From assembly GCA_016182485.1 (NCBI GenBank), contig JACPGH010000006.1, positions 62,001 through 126,000 of the forward strand: a stretch of DNA of 64,000 bases, written 5' to 3'. This stretch comes from Candidatus Kaiserbacteria bacterium (lineage in GTDB: Bacteria; Patescibacteria; Paceibacteria; UBA9973; UBA2103). How positions within the stretch are numbered: position 1 is the first letter of the stretch; the number at the start of each line of letters is the position of its first letter. Below are positions 9,801-17,288 of the stretch, piece after piece. Both the position numbers and the translations under genes were made by a program. Under the pieces are notes generated by a model. The model was not told the origin of the DNA. It was given only the letters and a program-made list of their open reading frames with translations, and did no database searches.

Positions 9801-9827
9801 AAAAAGCCCACAAGCAGTGGGCTTTTT
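9801..9827 (-). terminator. Rho-independent terminator of the Ig-repeat gene
   Basis: A hairpin with arms AAAAAGCCCA and TGGGCTTTTT lies 14 bp downstream of the stop at 9842. Read on the minus strand it ends in a U run, as expected for an intrinsic terminator. It separates this gene from the GH6 gene. Confidence 0.85.
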
Positions 9828-9841
9828 AGTTCCTTTTGTTG

Positions 9842-11800
9842 TTACTGCCCGAGGACCCAGAGTGTGATCGGCGTGTCAGTGAAGCTGTGTCCACCGTGGG
9901 CGGTTACGGTCAGATTGCCGCTCGTCCAATCCACTGGAACGACGAAACTGGAATCGTCGAAACTGCCGGTAGCGCTCGCAGTAAAGCTTGCAACTGGAGT
10001 CGAGGTCGAGCGGTCTGTCGTAACAGTTATAGGATCATTCGGCAGGTATCCGTTGCCAAGGAAACGTATCGGGCTGCCGGCAGCCACCGTATAACTCCCA
10101 AGCTGGAAATCAGTGTACACAGTCGCCAGCGTGAGGCTCGCGGAGGCGGCAACTCCCGTGTCCGCGCCAGTCGCGGTTATCGAGAGAGGCCCCGCGGGCG
10201 CGAACGGAATCGCAGTCGGCGCTGCCAGCTTGCCGGAAGCATCGGCGGTAACCGTATCGAAGACCGAGCTCGCGGTAGAGAGCGCGACCGATTCATTATT
10301 GCCGAATCCCGCCCCGAAGACTGTCAGTGGAGTGCCGCCGAAGGCATAATAATTATCGAACCATATAGCCGGATTGCGCACTCCGAGCGCTATCCCGATA
10401 GTCTGCGCCGCTGTGCTTTGCATTCCGTTGAACGCTACGCTCGCAATGCCGCTCGCAGATAACGGGACCTTAACCGTCACGCCGGAAAAACCGCCGGTAG
10501 CATCGGTAGTAGTCGTGGCCGAGCCTGCACCGCTAACCGCGACAGTTTCGTTCGCGCCGAATCCCGTTCCGGAAAAAGTCACGGAATTGCCCGGGTACGT
10601 GAACCACGCATCGGGTGTGACGTTCGGATAATACTGCCCGATAGTCATTGTGAAATTCGCTGCGGCTTCAGAAAGATTCCCCTGAGCACGCACGAGAACA
10701 GTTGAATTCGGCGTCGCGGGCAAGGCAAAGGACATCGGCGGGAAATTGCCGAACGAATCGCTCGTGGTAGAACCGACAGATACGTCGTTCATCCACAGAG
10801 TTATTGGCTCGTTCCCCGCAAAACCGCTGCCGTCTACAGAAATCTGACTCGTCGGCGCGGCGTAGTAGGCGGAGGGGTTGAGCGAGGGATAAAAGCCAGC
10901 GAGCGTGATAGGGAGCGTGACGGAGGCGCCAGACTCGTCGCCGACGAAACGGTACTCCGCCGCCGTCGTACCGAATGGCAGATTGTATGGCCCGGCGGAG
11001 ACAGCACCGGCTTCGCTAGCCGCAACATGTGCGATAGCGTCGGTGCTTGCCCCGTTGGAAATCTGATTTCCAACGGGGCTCGTCGCAAGATAGATACTCA
11101 CGCCCTCCCCCGGCCCGAAGCCAGTGGCGGAGAAACTGACGGGCGTGCCGGGAGCTGCGTACCAGGTAGTGGGGGTAACGAGCGGGAAGAGATCTGAAAC
11201 GGTAATAGTGATAGGAAAAGACGTGCTGCTCCGACTCCCTTTTAGCGTAAAAGTCGCTGAAGAGTTGCGCAGAGAGAACGGCACGACCATAGCGCCCGCG
11301 CTCGTAAAAGCTCCTGAGCCATCGGAGGGGAACGACGCTATCGTCGCGCCCTGCGAATCCGTTACCGTAATGTTTTCATTCGGCGCGAACCCCGAGCCGG
11401 CCCACGAGAGCGTGGAGCCGGGAGCGATGTACCAGGTATTGGGCGCGACTATCGGGAAGAAGGACTGAACGAATATGCCGGTAAACGCAACAAGCCCGGA
11501 GGTCTGCCCCACCGCTACGATGTAATACTGAGCAGATGGCAATGCCGGGATCGCGAGAGGTACGCTAGAAAACGCGCCCGCACTGTCTGCCGTCGAGTTC
11601 GCGGAGGAAAGACCGAACGAAATGAGAACAGACTCTCCAGGCTGGAAGCCGCTGCCTGCGATCGAAAGCGTAGAAAAAGGCGTCGTAGAACTTCCCGTGA
11701 ATGATATCACTGGAGTCGCCGCCACTGCGATTCCCGCGAATGGAATAACCGAGAGCATAGATCCGAGCGCGACACCCAATGCAGGCTTTATGAATCGCAT
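9842..11800 (-). CDS. Secreted protein of seven Ig/IPT-like repeats
   Basis: This 652-aa protein has a signal peptide (about residues 1-28, ending AVAA) and about seven repeats of ~85-95 residues. Each repeat carries a pattern like 'P..WY.APG....GSGF.P.E.V', typical of bacterial IPT/TIG-like beta-sandwich domains. No catalytic motif or membrane anchor after the signal is seen, so an extracellular structural or adhesive role is inferred. The start at 11800 was chosen because the signal peptide begins there; the frame extends to 12040 but runs through the small-RNA locus. A palindromic repeat lies in frame at 11049-11079. Confidence 0.82.
   Translation of the reverse strand: MRFIKPALGVALGSMLSVIPFAGIAVAATPVISFTGSSTTPFSTLSIAGSGFQPGESVLISFGLSSANSTADSAGAFSSVPLAIPALPSAQYYIVAVGQTSGLVAFTGIFVQSFFPIVAPNTWYIAPGSTLSWAGSGFAPNENITVTDSQGATIASFPSDGSGAFTSAGAMVVPFSLRNSSATFTLKGSRSSTSFPITITVSDLFPLVTPTTWYAAPGTPVSFSATGFGPGEGVSIYLATSPVGNQISNGASTDAIAHVAASEAGAVSAGPYNLPFGTTAAEYRFVGDESGASVTLPITLAGFYPSLNPSAYYAAPTSQISVDGSGFAGNEPITLWMNDVSVGSTTSDSFGNFPPMSFALPATPNSTVLVRAQGNLSEAAANFTMTIGQYYPNVTPDAWFTYPGNSVTFSGTGFGANETVAVSGAGSATTTTDATGGFSGVTVKVPLSASGIASVAFNGMQSTAAQTIGIALGVRNPAIWFDNYYAFGGTPLTVFGAGFGNNESVALSTASSVFDTVTADASGKLAAPTAIPFAPAGPLSITATGADTGVAASASLTLATVYTDFQLGSYTVAAGSPIRFLGNGYLPNDPITVTTDRSTSTPVASFTASATGSFDDSSFVVPVDWTSGNLTVTAHGGHSFTDTPITLWVLGQ
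11049..11079. repeat. In-frame palindrome, GCCCCGTTRGAAAT family
   Basis: Two 14-bp arms (GCCCCGTTGGAAAT and its complement) surround a 3-bp centre. The element lies within the Ig-repeat gene and encodes SPVGNQISNG. A close relative with 19-bp arms is inside the TraD/VirB4-like gene at 39961-40001. Confidence 0.85.
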
Positions 11801-11861
11801 GGCAGTAACGTTTATGAATAGTGGTCTATATATACAATGAAGCGGTTTAACTTCGTATGAA

Positions 11862-12029
11862 AAATGAAAGCTCCCCGCCAGCGAAGACGGGGAGCGAGAG
11901 GAGCGACGGCAGGAAGGAGGTGAACCTGCCGCCGCTCCAAGATGCGGACATAGCCGGTCCGCAACGGCCGCCGGAACTTCAAATCCCTCCGGCGCGGAAA
12001 GGACAGGAAGTACTTTCGTTCGCACATCT
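11862..12029 (-). ncRNA. Candidate structured small RNA with anti-Shine-Dalgarno loop
   Basis: This ~168-nt region has its own near-consensus promoter and ends in an intrinsic terminator (arms at 11870-11877 and 11888-11895, then TTTCATTTT). Three hairpins precede the terminator: 11969-11994 (7 bp), 11944-11962 (5 bp) and 11900-11938 (14 bp). In the last stem one pair is G-U on the minus strand but would be A-C on the plus strand, so the minus strand is the folded transcript. Its 11-nt loop is UUCACCUCCUU, the same as the anti-Shine-Dalgarno end of 16S rRNA apart from flanking bases. I recognise no known RNA family. The limits are inferred from promoter and terminator. Confidence 0.68.
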
Positions 12030-12035
12030 TTTAAT

Positions 12036-12063
12036 AGCATACACCTGATGCCTATCCTGTCAA
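12036..12063 (-). promoter_or_regulatory. Sigma-70-type promoter of the candidate small RNA
   Basis: On the minus strand TTGACA (12058-12063) is followed after 16 bp by TATGCT (12036-12041). Transcription would begin near 12029. It is the best match to the consensus that I noticed in the window. Confidence 0.7.
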
Positions 12064-12078
12064 GCCCTGGGAGTGAGG

Positions 12079-12309
12079 CTATTTTTGCATCAACTCTGCC
12101 AGTTCCGCGCGGTATTTTTTCATTACCTCTAGGGCAGCCTTGGTCTCGCTCTCCCCGCCCTTCTTACGGCGCTCTATTTCTTCGCCTATTTTCTTGAATA
12201 GCTGGGGGTCCTTGGAGACCAGTTCGGTCATCTGCTCGCGCTGGGCCTCCGGCATGCCCTTCAGCTTCCACTTCGCGTACTGCTTAATTAAAAAGCTTTG
12301 TATAGACAT
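12079..12309 (-). CDS. Small helical protein of unknown function
   Basis: This 76-aa protein is charged and predicted to be almost all helix, with two amphipathic segments (about residues 5-45 and 47-76). It has no signal peptide or membrane segment. It recalls the small helical hypothetical proteins often annotated in Parcubacteria, but I cannot name a family. It stands alone, with the small-RNA promoter directly downstream and the SWIB gene divergent upstream. No clear Shine-Dalgarno sequence precedes the ATG. Confidence 0.6.
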   Translation of the reverse strand: MSIQSFLIKQYAKWKLKGMPEAQREQMTELVSKDPQLFKKIGEEIERRKKGGESETKAALEVMKKYRAELAELMQK

Positions 12310-12441
12310 GGTTCTATTTTCTATATTCTATCCCATATCCCATTTATGCGATACTCACAGCCCCGCCAGCCCTAGAGACAAACGGCCTATCCTATGCTAT
12401 ATACTGAGGCGGTGAATTAGCATTATGAAATAACACCAAAT

Positions 12442-12696
12442 ATGGCAAGACAATTAAATCCAGCCCTCTCAAAACCGCTAACCCTCTCGCCCGAATTAGA
12501 GGCGGTGGTAGGCGCAGGCCCTATGCCGCGCTCCGAGGTCGTGAAAAAATTGTGGGAGTACATCAAGCAGCACAACCTCCAGAACCCTCAAAATAAGAGG
12601 AACATCCTCGCCGACGACAAATTGAAAGCCATATTTGGCAAGGGAGAAGTGACGATGTTCGAGATGACGAAGCTCGTCTCGGGCCACATGAAATAA
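12442..12696 (+). CDS. SWIB/MDM2-domain protein
   Basis: The whole 84-aa product is one SWIB domain: LSPELEAVVG, then PRSEVVKKLWEYIKQHNLQ, then the conserved NKRNILADDKLKAIFG segment. SWIB domains are known from eukaryotic chromatin remodellers and chlamydial proteins, and small stand-alone versions are common in CPR genomes, where DNA or protein binding is assumed. The gene is single, lacks a Shine-Dalgarno sequence and is followed by an intrinsic terminator. Confidence 0.92.
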   Translation: MARQLNPALSKPLTLSPELEAVVGAGPMPRSEVVKKLWEYIKQHNLQNPQNKRNILADDKLKAIFGKGEVTMFEMTKLVSGHMK

Positions 12697-12727
12697 AACA
12701 GGCCTTAGGCTCTAGGCTCTAGCAAAG

Positions 12728-12757
12728 GCAAACCGCCTCTGAGGCGGTTTGCGTTTT
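12728..12757 (+). terminator. Terminator after the SWIB gene
   Basis: The arms GCAAACCGCCTC and GAGGCGGTTTGC with a 1-nt centre form a 12-bp stem, followed by GTTTTA. The hairpin lies 32 bp after the SWIB stop and abuts the end of the convergent gene at 12756. Confidence 0.85.
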
Positions 12758-13226
12758 ATAGCGGCAGAGGCAAACCCCGCTTCCAACTGAATGACTTGAG
12801 TACCCGCGGCATTGGGCCCGGCCCGCGTCCGATTAGCAGGATATTGGCGCGCGCCGGGTCGAGCCGTTCGATGAGCCGGCGCACGAGCAGCCTCGCGGCG
12901 CGGGTGTTATCGCGCGAATAGTTGCAGAGTTGCGCCTCGCCGTTGATATGCATCTCTTTAGGCCAGGTCTCGGCGCGGGCGAAATTGATCACCGAGAGCC
13001 GGTTATGGGATTCTTCAAGCGAGTGGAACGACGTCGCCGGCCCGGCCTCCTTCGACTCCCACACATCGAGCACCCCCGTGCGCCGGTGCATGTTGACCTC
13101 GGCGATTATCTTACTCACTTCTTTATGGAGCAGTTTCGGCGATAGCGCGATGCGTGCGTTACTACGCTTGTCCAAATACAAGTCATAGACGATAAGCGTA
13201 CTTCCACATTCCTTCTTGCTTTTCAT
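12756..13226 (-). CDS. Possible S-adenosylmethionine decarboxylase-like protein
   Basis: This 156-aa protein has a segment LEESHNRLSVINFARAETWP (about residues 77-96) resembling the ESH...HTWPE core of SpeD-type AdoMet decarboxylases, where the serine after Glu becomes the pyruvoyl cofactor. A later 'GEAQLCNYS' resembles the region around the catalytic cysteine. A ~6-residue insertion separates ESH from TWP, and overall similarity is weak, so the enzyme may be divergent or inactive. No other polyamine genes are nearby. The assignment rests only on these motifs and the similar length. Confidence 0.4.
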   Translation of the reverse strand: MKSKKECGSTLIVYDLYLDKRSNARIALSPKLLHKEVSKIIAEVNMHRRTGVLDVWESKEAGPATSFHSLEESHNRLSVINFARAETWPKEMHINGEAQLCNYSRDNTRAARLLVRRLIERLDPARANILLIGRGPGPMPRVLKSFSWKRGLPLPL

Positions 13227-13332
13227 CTGATTTATCTTTAGAGAAATTTGCCTTTAACTTTTATGCACAATAGCAAACTCTCGCAGAATTTTCAGTGCCG
13301 AAACGAAAAAGTGTGTATAAATTCCAAACTGG

Positions 13333-13839
13333 CTATTCGATACAGACTTGAATACCGGCATCCGCTGCGCCAAGTATTTCCAATAAATCTACTTTCGAGA
13401 GCGCAACGCAGCCGGCCGTCGGCGTATATGCCTCCCGCGCTACGTGCATGAATATCGCACTTCCCTTTCCTGCCACGGGAGGATCGTTGTATCCGAGAAC
13501 GACTATTAAGTCATAGAGATCATCTTGTCTCCACAATTCCTCATGCGAGCCGCTATATGGAAGCTTAACGAGTGTATTGTACTCAGGCAGCGCCACATCA
13601 TCGCTCCAGCCGTCATCAGGAGAAAGAGGCCGCGTCGGTAACACCGTATGTGGCGGCTTCTCGAACTTGTCGGGCCGGTAGAGAACTTCTCGGATCGCAA
13701 AGCAACCCTGCGGCGTCGCACCATCGCCTTCCCTCTTATCTGTCCGTACGCCGCCTTTTCCTAACGCGCATCGATACTCTTTCCCGTTGAAAAGAAGTTT
13801 GCCTTCTGCGCGCACCAGAATGTCGCTATTTCCCGGCAT
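13333..13839 (-). CDS. L,D-transpeptidase (YkuD-type) family protein
   Basis: This 168-aa protein ends with the YkuD signature: a histidine in IFMHVARE, then TPTAGCVALSKVDL with the catalytic cysteine. Such enzymes make 3-3 peptidoglycan cross-links or attach proteins to the wall. The upstream GATPQGCF and ALGKGG segments also fit the family. No signal peptide is evident from the chosen start at 13839; the frame extends upstream only into the tRNA-Ala gene. The tRNA cluster begins 5 bp upstream on the same strand. Confidence 0.8.
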   Translation of the reverse strand: MPGNSDILVRAEGKLLFNGKEYRCALGKGGVRTDKREGDGATPQGCFAIREVLYRPDKFEKPPHTVLPTRPLSPDDGWSDDVALPEYNTLVKLPYSGSHEELWRQDDLYDLIVVLGYNDPPVAGKGSAIFMHVAREAYTPTAGCVALSKVDLLEILGAADAGIQVCIE

Positions 13840-13844
13840 TGTTG

Positions 13845-13917
13845 TGGACCCTAGGGGGATCGAACCCCTCACCTCATCCATGCCATGGATGCGCTCTACC
13901 AAATGAGCTAAGGGCCC
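13845..13917 (-). tRNA. tRNA-Ala(GGC)
   Basis: The cloverleaf is complete: acceptor GGGCCCT/AGGGTCC, D arm GCTC/GAGC, anticodon loop ATGGCAT (GGC) and T loop TTCGATC. The discriminator base is A, and CCA is not encoded. It is the most distal of four tRNAs on this strand. Confidence 0.95.
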
Positions 13918-13918
13918 G

Positions 13919-13991
13919 TCGGGCCGCTGGGAATCGAACCCAGTCTACACGCACCCGCGAAGCGTGTGTACTACCGGCATACTCCGGCCCG
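13919..13991 (-). tRNA. tRNA-Pro body with an unusual 9-nt anticodon loop
   Basis: The body is nearly identical to the tRNA-Pro(GGG) at 14126-14196, including C1-G72 and A73, which are proline identity features. Aligning the two shows a perfect 6-bp ACACGC/GCGTGT anticodon stem enclosing TTCGCGGGT. That is nine nucleotides where the paralogue has seven. Without the extra two bases (CG) the loop would be TTCGGGT, a normal Pro(CGG). A 7-nt reading (anticodon CGC) needs an A-C mismatch and a longer variable region, and Ala(CGC) is encoded separately at 14308. Confidence 0.75.
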
Positions 13992-13992
13992 G

Positions 13993-14066
13993 TGGGCGGT
14001 ACAGGATTCGGACCTGTGACCTTACGCGTGTGAAGCGTACGCTCTAACCAACTGAGCTAACCGCCC
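13993..14066 (-). tRNA. tRNA-Val(CAC)
   Basis: The acceptor is GGGCGGT/ACCGCCC, the anticodon loop is TTCACAC with a TACGC/GCGTA stem, and the T loop is TCCGAAT. The discriminator is A and the next two bases are CC. Confidence 0.95.
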
Positions 14067-14125
14067 TCTACGCTCCGCCAGTTGAAGAGCGTATTCAAAC
14101 TGTACCAAATTTTATTGTATCCCGC

Positions 14126-14196
14126 TCGGGCCGCCGGGAATCGAACCCGGTCTACATCCACCCCATGGACGCGTACTACCGGCATACTCCGGCCCG
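14126..14196 (-). tRNA. tRNA-Pro(GGG)
   Basis: The acceptor is CGGGCCG/CGGCCCG, the anticodon stem is CGTCC/GGATG around the loop ATGGGGT, and the T arm is CCGGG/CCCGG. It is the 7-nt-loop paralogue of the tRNA at 13919-13991. Confidence 0.95.
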
Positions 14197-14307
14197 CCTT
14201 CGCCTCGCCATAGCTCGGCTTCGGCGGGCAAAGCCCGTTTTTCTGCCGAGCGTCGGCGGGTTATGTTCACTATACACGAATCGTGTTAGAATCGCCTCGT
14301 ATAAAAA

Positions 14308-14380
14308 GGGCCATTAGCTCAGTTGGTAGAGCGCGTCATTCGCATTGACGAGGTCAGCGGTTCGAATCCGCTATGGTCCA
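14308..14380 (+). tRNA. tRNA-Ala(CGC)
   Basis: The acceptor is GGGCCAT/ATGGTCC, the anticodon stem CGTCA/TGACG encloses TTCGCAT (CGC), and the T loop is TTCGAAT. It is divergent from the four minus-strand tRNAs and lies 30 bp before the DUF975 gene. Confidence 0.95.
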
Positions 14381-14410
14381 CTCGCGAATTTCGGGTGGTA
14401 TCATTAATTC

Positions 14411-15001
14411 ATGAAAACCGAAAACAAGGTTCTGATGCGGCAAGCGCGGGAAATGCTGCGAGGAAAATGGGGCCACGCGATCGGCGCATATCTTATTTAT
14501 CTGGTCATCGCCCTCCTCATAGGGAGCACTCCGCTAATTGGCCCCGTTGCCTCGCTCATACTCTCCGGTCCGCTTATGCTCGGTATGGTTGCCTTCTTCC
14601 TCTCGTTCTCCCGCGGGCAAGACACGCGGTTTGCCGATCTTTTCAAAGGTTTTGAACACTTCGGTAGGGCGATGGGGACGTATCTTTGGATGACCCTCTT
14701 CATCGTGCTGTGGACGCTGTTGCTTATCGTGCCCGGGATCATCGCGGCCATCGCATATTCTCAGACGTTTTTTCTAATGGCCGATGACGCGGCCATTGCC
14801 CACCGCCCGGCATTAAAAAAGAGCCGAGAGATGATGTACGGCTACAAATGGAAATATTTTTGCCTGCAGTTGCGCTTCCTCGGCTGGGCCCTGCTCTCCA
14901 TCCTCACGCTCGGCATAGGATTCCTATGGCTCCTCCCCTATATGCAAGTCAGCTTCTCGAAATTCTACGACGACTTAAAAGGCGCTTCGGCTCCGGCATA
15001 G
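14411..15001 (+). CDS. DUF975-family membrane protein
   Basis: This 196-aa protein has four to five membrane helices and the family's features: a cytoplasmic basic start (KVLMRQAREMLRGKWG), an early-middle FSRGQDTRFADLFKGF loop, and KKSREMMYGYKWKYF before the last helices. The function of DUF975 proteins is unknown. It ends 1 bp before the stop of the convergent GH113-like gene. Confidence 0.82.
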   Translation: MKTENKVLMRQAREMLRGKWGHAIGAYLIYLVIALLIGSTPLIGPVASLILSGPLMLGMVAFFLSFSRGQDTRFADLFKGFEHFGRAMGTYLWMTLFIVLWTLLLIVPGIIAAIAYSQTFFLMADDAAIAHRPALKKSREMMYGYKWKYFCLQLRFLGWALLSILTLGIGFLWLLPYMQVSFSKFYDDLKGASAPA

Positions 15002-15002
15002 A

Positions 15003-17153
15003 TCAAGGGACGAAAATCTGGAATGATTTCTGCGAGATTGTATTGCCGCTATTGTCTTTAGCGACGAAATTGAGCGTATATGGCCCTCCGCCGTTCCACT
15101 TCCAATTCGAAACATCCACAAGCGCTTCTTTGTGCGGATAATCAGTCAAGCTCGTCTCCATTGAAACAAGAGGGCCGCCATCCACTTGCCAGAACATTTG
15201 GTACTGCGAGACGTCGGTATTCTGCAAAAGGACTTTGAACGGGACTACTCCAGAAATGTGCGCATTTCCCGTAGGCCACCATACATCGATGGTTCCGGTA
15301 GTCGGCGCAGGCGAGGGACTGGGAGCAGGAGACGGTGCGGGTGCGGGAGCAGGTGCCGGAGGCGGAGACGCCGGCACAGGACTTGGACTTGGGGAAGGCG
15401 CTCCGCCCCCGGAGAGGAAGTTGGCGACGAGCGTTCCCGAGGGACAATTCTGCCCTACCCGATGCCCCGAATCCGTGTCGTTCGGGTCGGTCGTGTGATG
15501 AGACGGATCGTTGTCGATATTGCCATTGCAATCAATGAAATTGCCGTTTATCGTCGGATACCCGTTCACCATGACTATCGTTTGAGAAGGAGCGGGGGCG
15601 GGCGGGTTTTGAGGCGGCGGAGATGGCGGATTCGTCGGCGGTGGGGGTATTGTCGGCGGTGGAGGTGTTGTCGGCGGCGGCGGGAGCGTGCTGACAGATC
15701 CCGCCGAAATCGTCGCCACCGATTCATTCCAATAGTAATTCTGCGTCCAATTGCCGTTGAATATTCCAGCTTTGAGCGCGTATGTTCCTGCGCTCCCAGG
15801 CGTCCACGTGGCCGAAAATTGCTTTGTTTCTCCTCCGGAGAAATTCTGATTCTCCACGAAATGCTGGAATACCCGAGTGCCGCCGTTGTACACCTCTAAA
15901 TTAACGATCGCCCCGGTGACCGCGCTGCCCGCATTTCGTACCGAGAGGGATAGCGTTGTACTTTGCCCGGCATTCGGAGCGGCAGGATTCGCTGACCCGG
16001 TCGTAGAAAATGCGATCGGTCCGGATGGCAGCGGAGGATTGGTTGTGGGCGGCGCAGAGGGAGGCGACGCAGGGGGCGGAGGCGGGGCTCCGCCAGTTGG
16101 CGGAGCCCCGCCTCCGCCCCAGAACTGCCTGATAGTCTCTTGCGCGGGCTTATTCTGCGGCGTGTAGTCGGTATTGCCTGCGCCGCCGTAACCAGGATTA
16201 GCGCTCCACCACCATATCTCTATCCCTGTCATATATCCCTGCGCATCCCAGAATTGATGCAGGGCGGTATAGTCTCTCACCTGTTCTTCGGCGTCGTAGG
16301 GCCCGCTTAAGGTATAATCCCACGGCAACGCGCGCGCACCCGTGACACTGCGATATCCGATTTCGGTAAATAAAACCGGCTTGCCGAATTGCTGAAGCTG
16401 GCTGATATGCGACCGATTATACGCCTCCCAGCTTCCCAAGAGCTGCGGGACGGAGCCGTCGCCACGCAGTTCGAAATAGGCCGAGATACCGACATAATCC
16501 ATCCGGTCCCAGAAGCCGATATGTAAAGCTTCAGCGCACCACTGACAAGTTTGGGGGCGGTTCGCGCTATACGTAAGCGGCCCGGTATAAACTCCCCGCA
16601 CCCGATCGATCATGCCGTTCCACCGCGCGGTATTGTCTGGGTTCGCGACGCTCGAGGTCATGTCGATTAGCTCCGCCCCGAGCTGGTACAGCTCCACACC
16701 GTTCTGCTGCGCGAGCCTGCCATAGTGCACCAGCACGTCCCCGTACCGTGCGTACCATGTGTTACGGTCTCCCGGGTTGATGTGCGCCCGCCATTGCCCT
16801 GTATGCACTTCGAGATAGATCGATATCTGCGCTTTCATGCCGAGCGAATGCGCAAATTGTATGCCTGATACGAGCGATTCATCGGTAGGCGTATTCCAGC
16901 CGCGACCTATATCAGTAGCGCCCCAGTGAGACTGGTAGTATGGCACAACAAAATTTACATAATTGCCGCCTATCGCCTGGAAATTTCGGACCGATTGCTG
17001 AAAATTTGCGGAACTGAAGTCCGTAGCGGACTGTGGGACAATGGTCGCCGCCTTGATCCAAGAGCCTATCGCCGCTTCCGCTTTCGGAACTTCGAGCGGC
17101 ACCTGAAAAAAGAGGATGCCAAGAACGAGTACTGTCGTTACAAGCTTTTTCAT
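15003..17153 (-). CDS. Secreted multidomain glycoside hydrolase, GH113-like
   Basis: This 716-aa protein has a signal peptide (1-28) and a TIM-barrel hydrolase domain (about 30-346). LGAELIDM places the likely acid/base at E161 and VLFTEIGYRS the likely nucleophile at E264, the arrangement of GH113 beta-mannanases and relatives. A proline-rich linker follows, then a CARDB-like beta domain (about 385-490), a second proline-rich linker, an Asp/Asn-rich segment that may bind calcium, and a C-terminal module homologous to the N-terminus of the GH6 enzyme. Substrate could be mannan, glucomannan or the cell's own glycan. GH5-type clan A relatives are alternatives. Confidence 0.75.
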   Translation of the reverse strand: MKKLVTTVLVLGILFFQVPLEVPKAEAAIGSWIKAATIVPQSATDFSSANFQQSVRNFQAIGGNYVNFVVPYYQSHWGATDIGRGWNTPTDESLVSGIQFAHSLGMKAQISIYLEVHTGQWRAHINPGDRNTWYARYGDVLVHYGRLAQQNGVELYQLGAELIDMTSSVANPDNTARWNGMIDRVRGVYTGPLTYSANRPQTCQWCAEALHIGFWDRMDYVGISAYFELRGDGSVPQLLGSWEAYNRSHISQLQQFGKPVLFTEIGYRSVTGARALPWDYTLSGPYDAEEQVRDYTALHQFWDAQGYMTGIEIWWWSANPGYGGAGNTDYTPQNKPAQETIRQFWGGGGAPPTGGAPPPPPASPPSAPPTTNPPLPSGPIAFSTTGSANPAAPNAGQSTTLSLSVRNAGSAVTGAIVNLEVYNGGTRVFQHFVENQNFSGGETKQFSATWTPGSAGTYALKAGIFNGNWTQNYYWNESVATISAGSVSTLPPPPTTPPPPTIPPPPTNPPSPPPQNPPAPAPSQTIVMVNGYPTINGNFIDCNGNIDNDPSHHTTDPNDTDSGHRVGQNCPSGTLVANFLSGGGAPSPSPSPVPASPPPAPAPAPAPSPAPSPSPAPTTGTIDVWWPTGNAHISGVVPFKVLLQNTDVSQYQMFWQVDGGPLVSMETSLTDYPHKEALVDVSNWKWNGGGPYTLNFVAKDNSGNTISQKSFQIFVP
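16081..16112. repeat. In-frame palindrome in the GH113-like gene
   Basis: Fourteen-bp arms (GGCGGGGCTCCGCC and complement) flank AGTT. The element encodes part of the proline-rich linker (GGAPPTGGAPPP). Confidence 0.8.
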
Positions 17154-17209
17154 GTTGACTTAACGACAAAAGTATCTCATAAACCCGCTGAAGCGGCCGT
17201 GAAGCGCCC

Positions 17210-17284
17210 CGCCTCTGCCTGTGAAGGTCAGACCTTCACAGGCAGAGGCGCAAGGAATCAGTATGTGAAGGTCTGACCTTCACA
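17210..17284. repeat. Pair of TGTGAAGGTC palindromes, 44 bp apart
   Basis: Two 21-bp palindromes begin at 17220 and 17264. The first is extended by flanking CGCCTCTGCC/GGCAGAGGCG to a 41-bp near-perfect palindrome (17210-17250). The pair directly follows the stop of the HtrA-like gene. An equally spaced pair lies at 42152-42216. They could act as terminators or be extragenic palindromic repeats; there is no U run. Confidence 0.9.
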
Positions 17285-17288
17285 GGGT

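Noticed and set aside
11857..12048. 63-aa open frame opposite the candidate small RNA
   Set aside because: Composition is Pro/Arg-rich with no ribosome-binding site, and the promoter, terminator and G-U pair point to the other strand.
13919..13991. tRNA-Ala(CGC) reading of the 9-nt-loop tRNA
   Set aside because: It needs an A-C mismatch and an altered variable loop, the body is that of tRNA-Pro, and a proper Ala(CGC) gene is at 14308.
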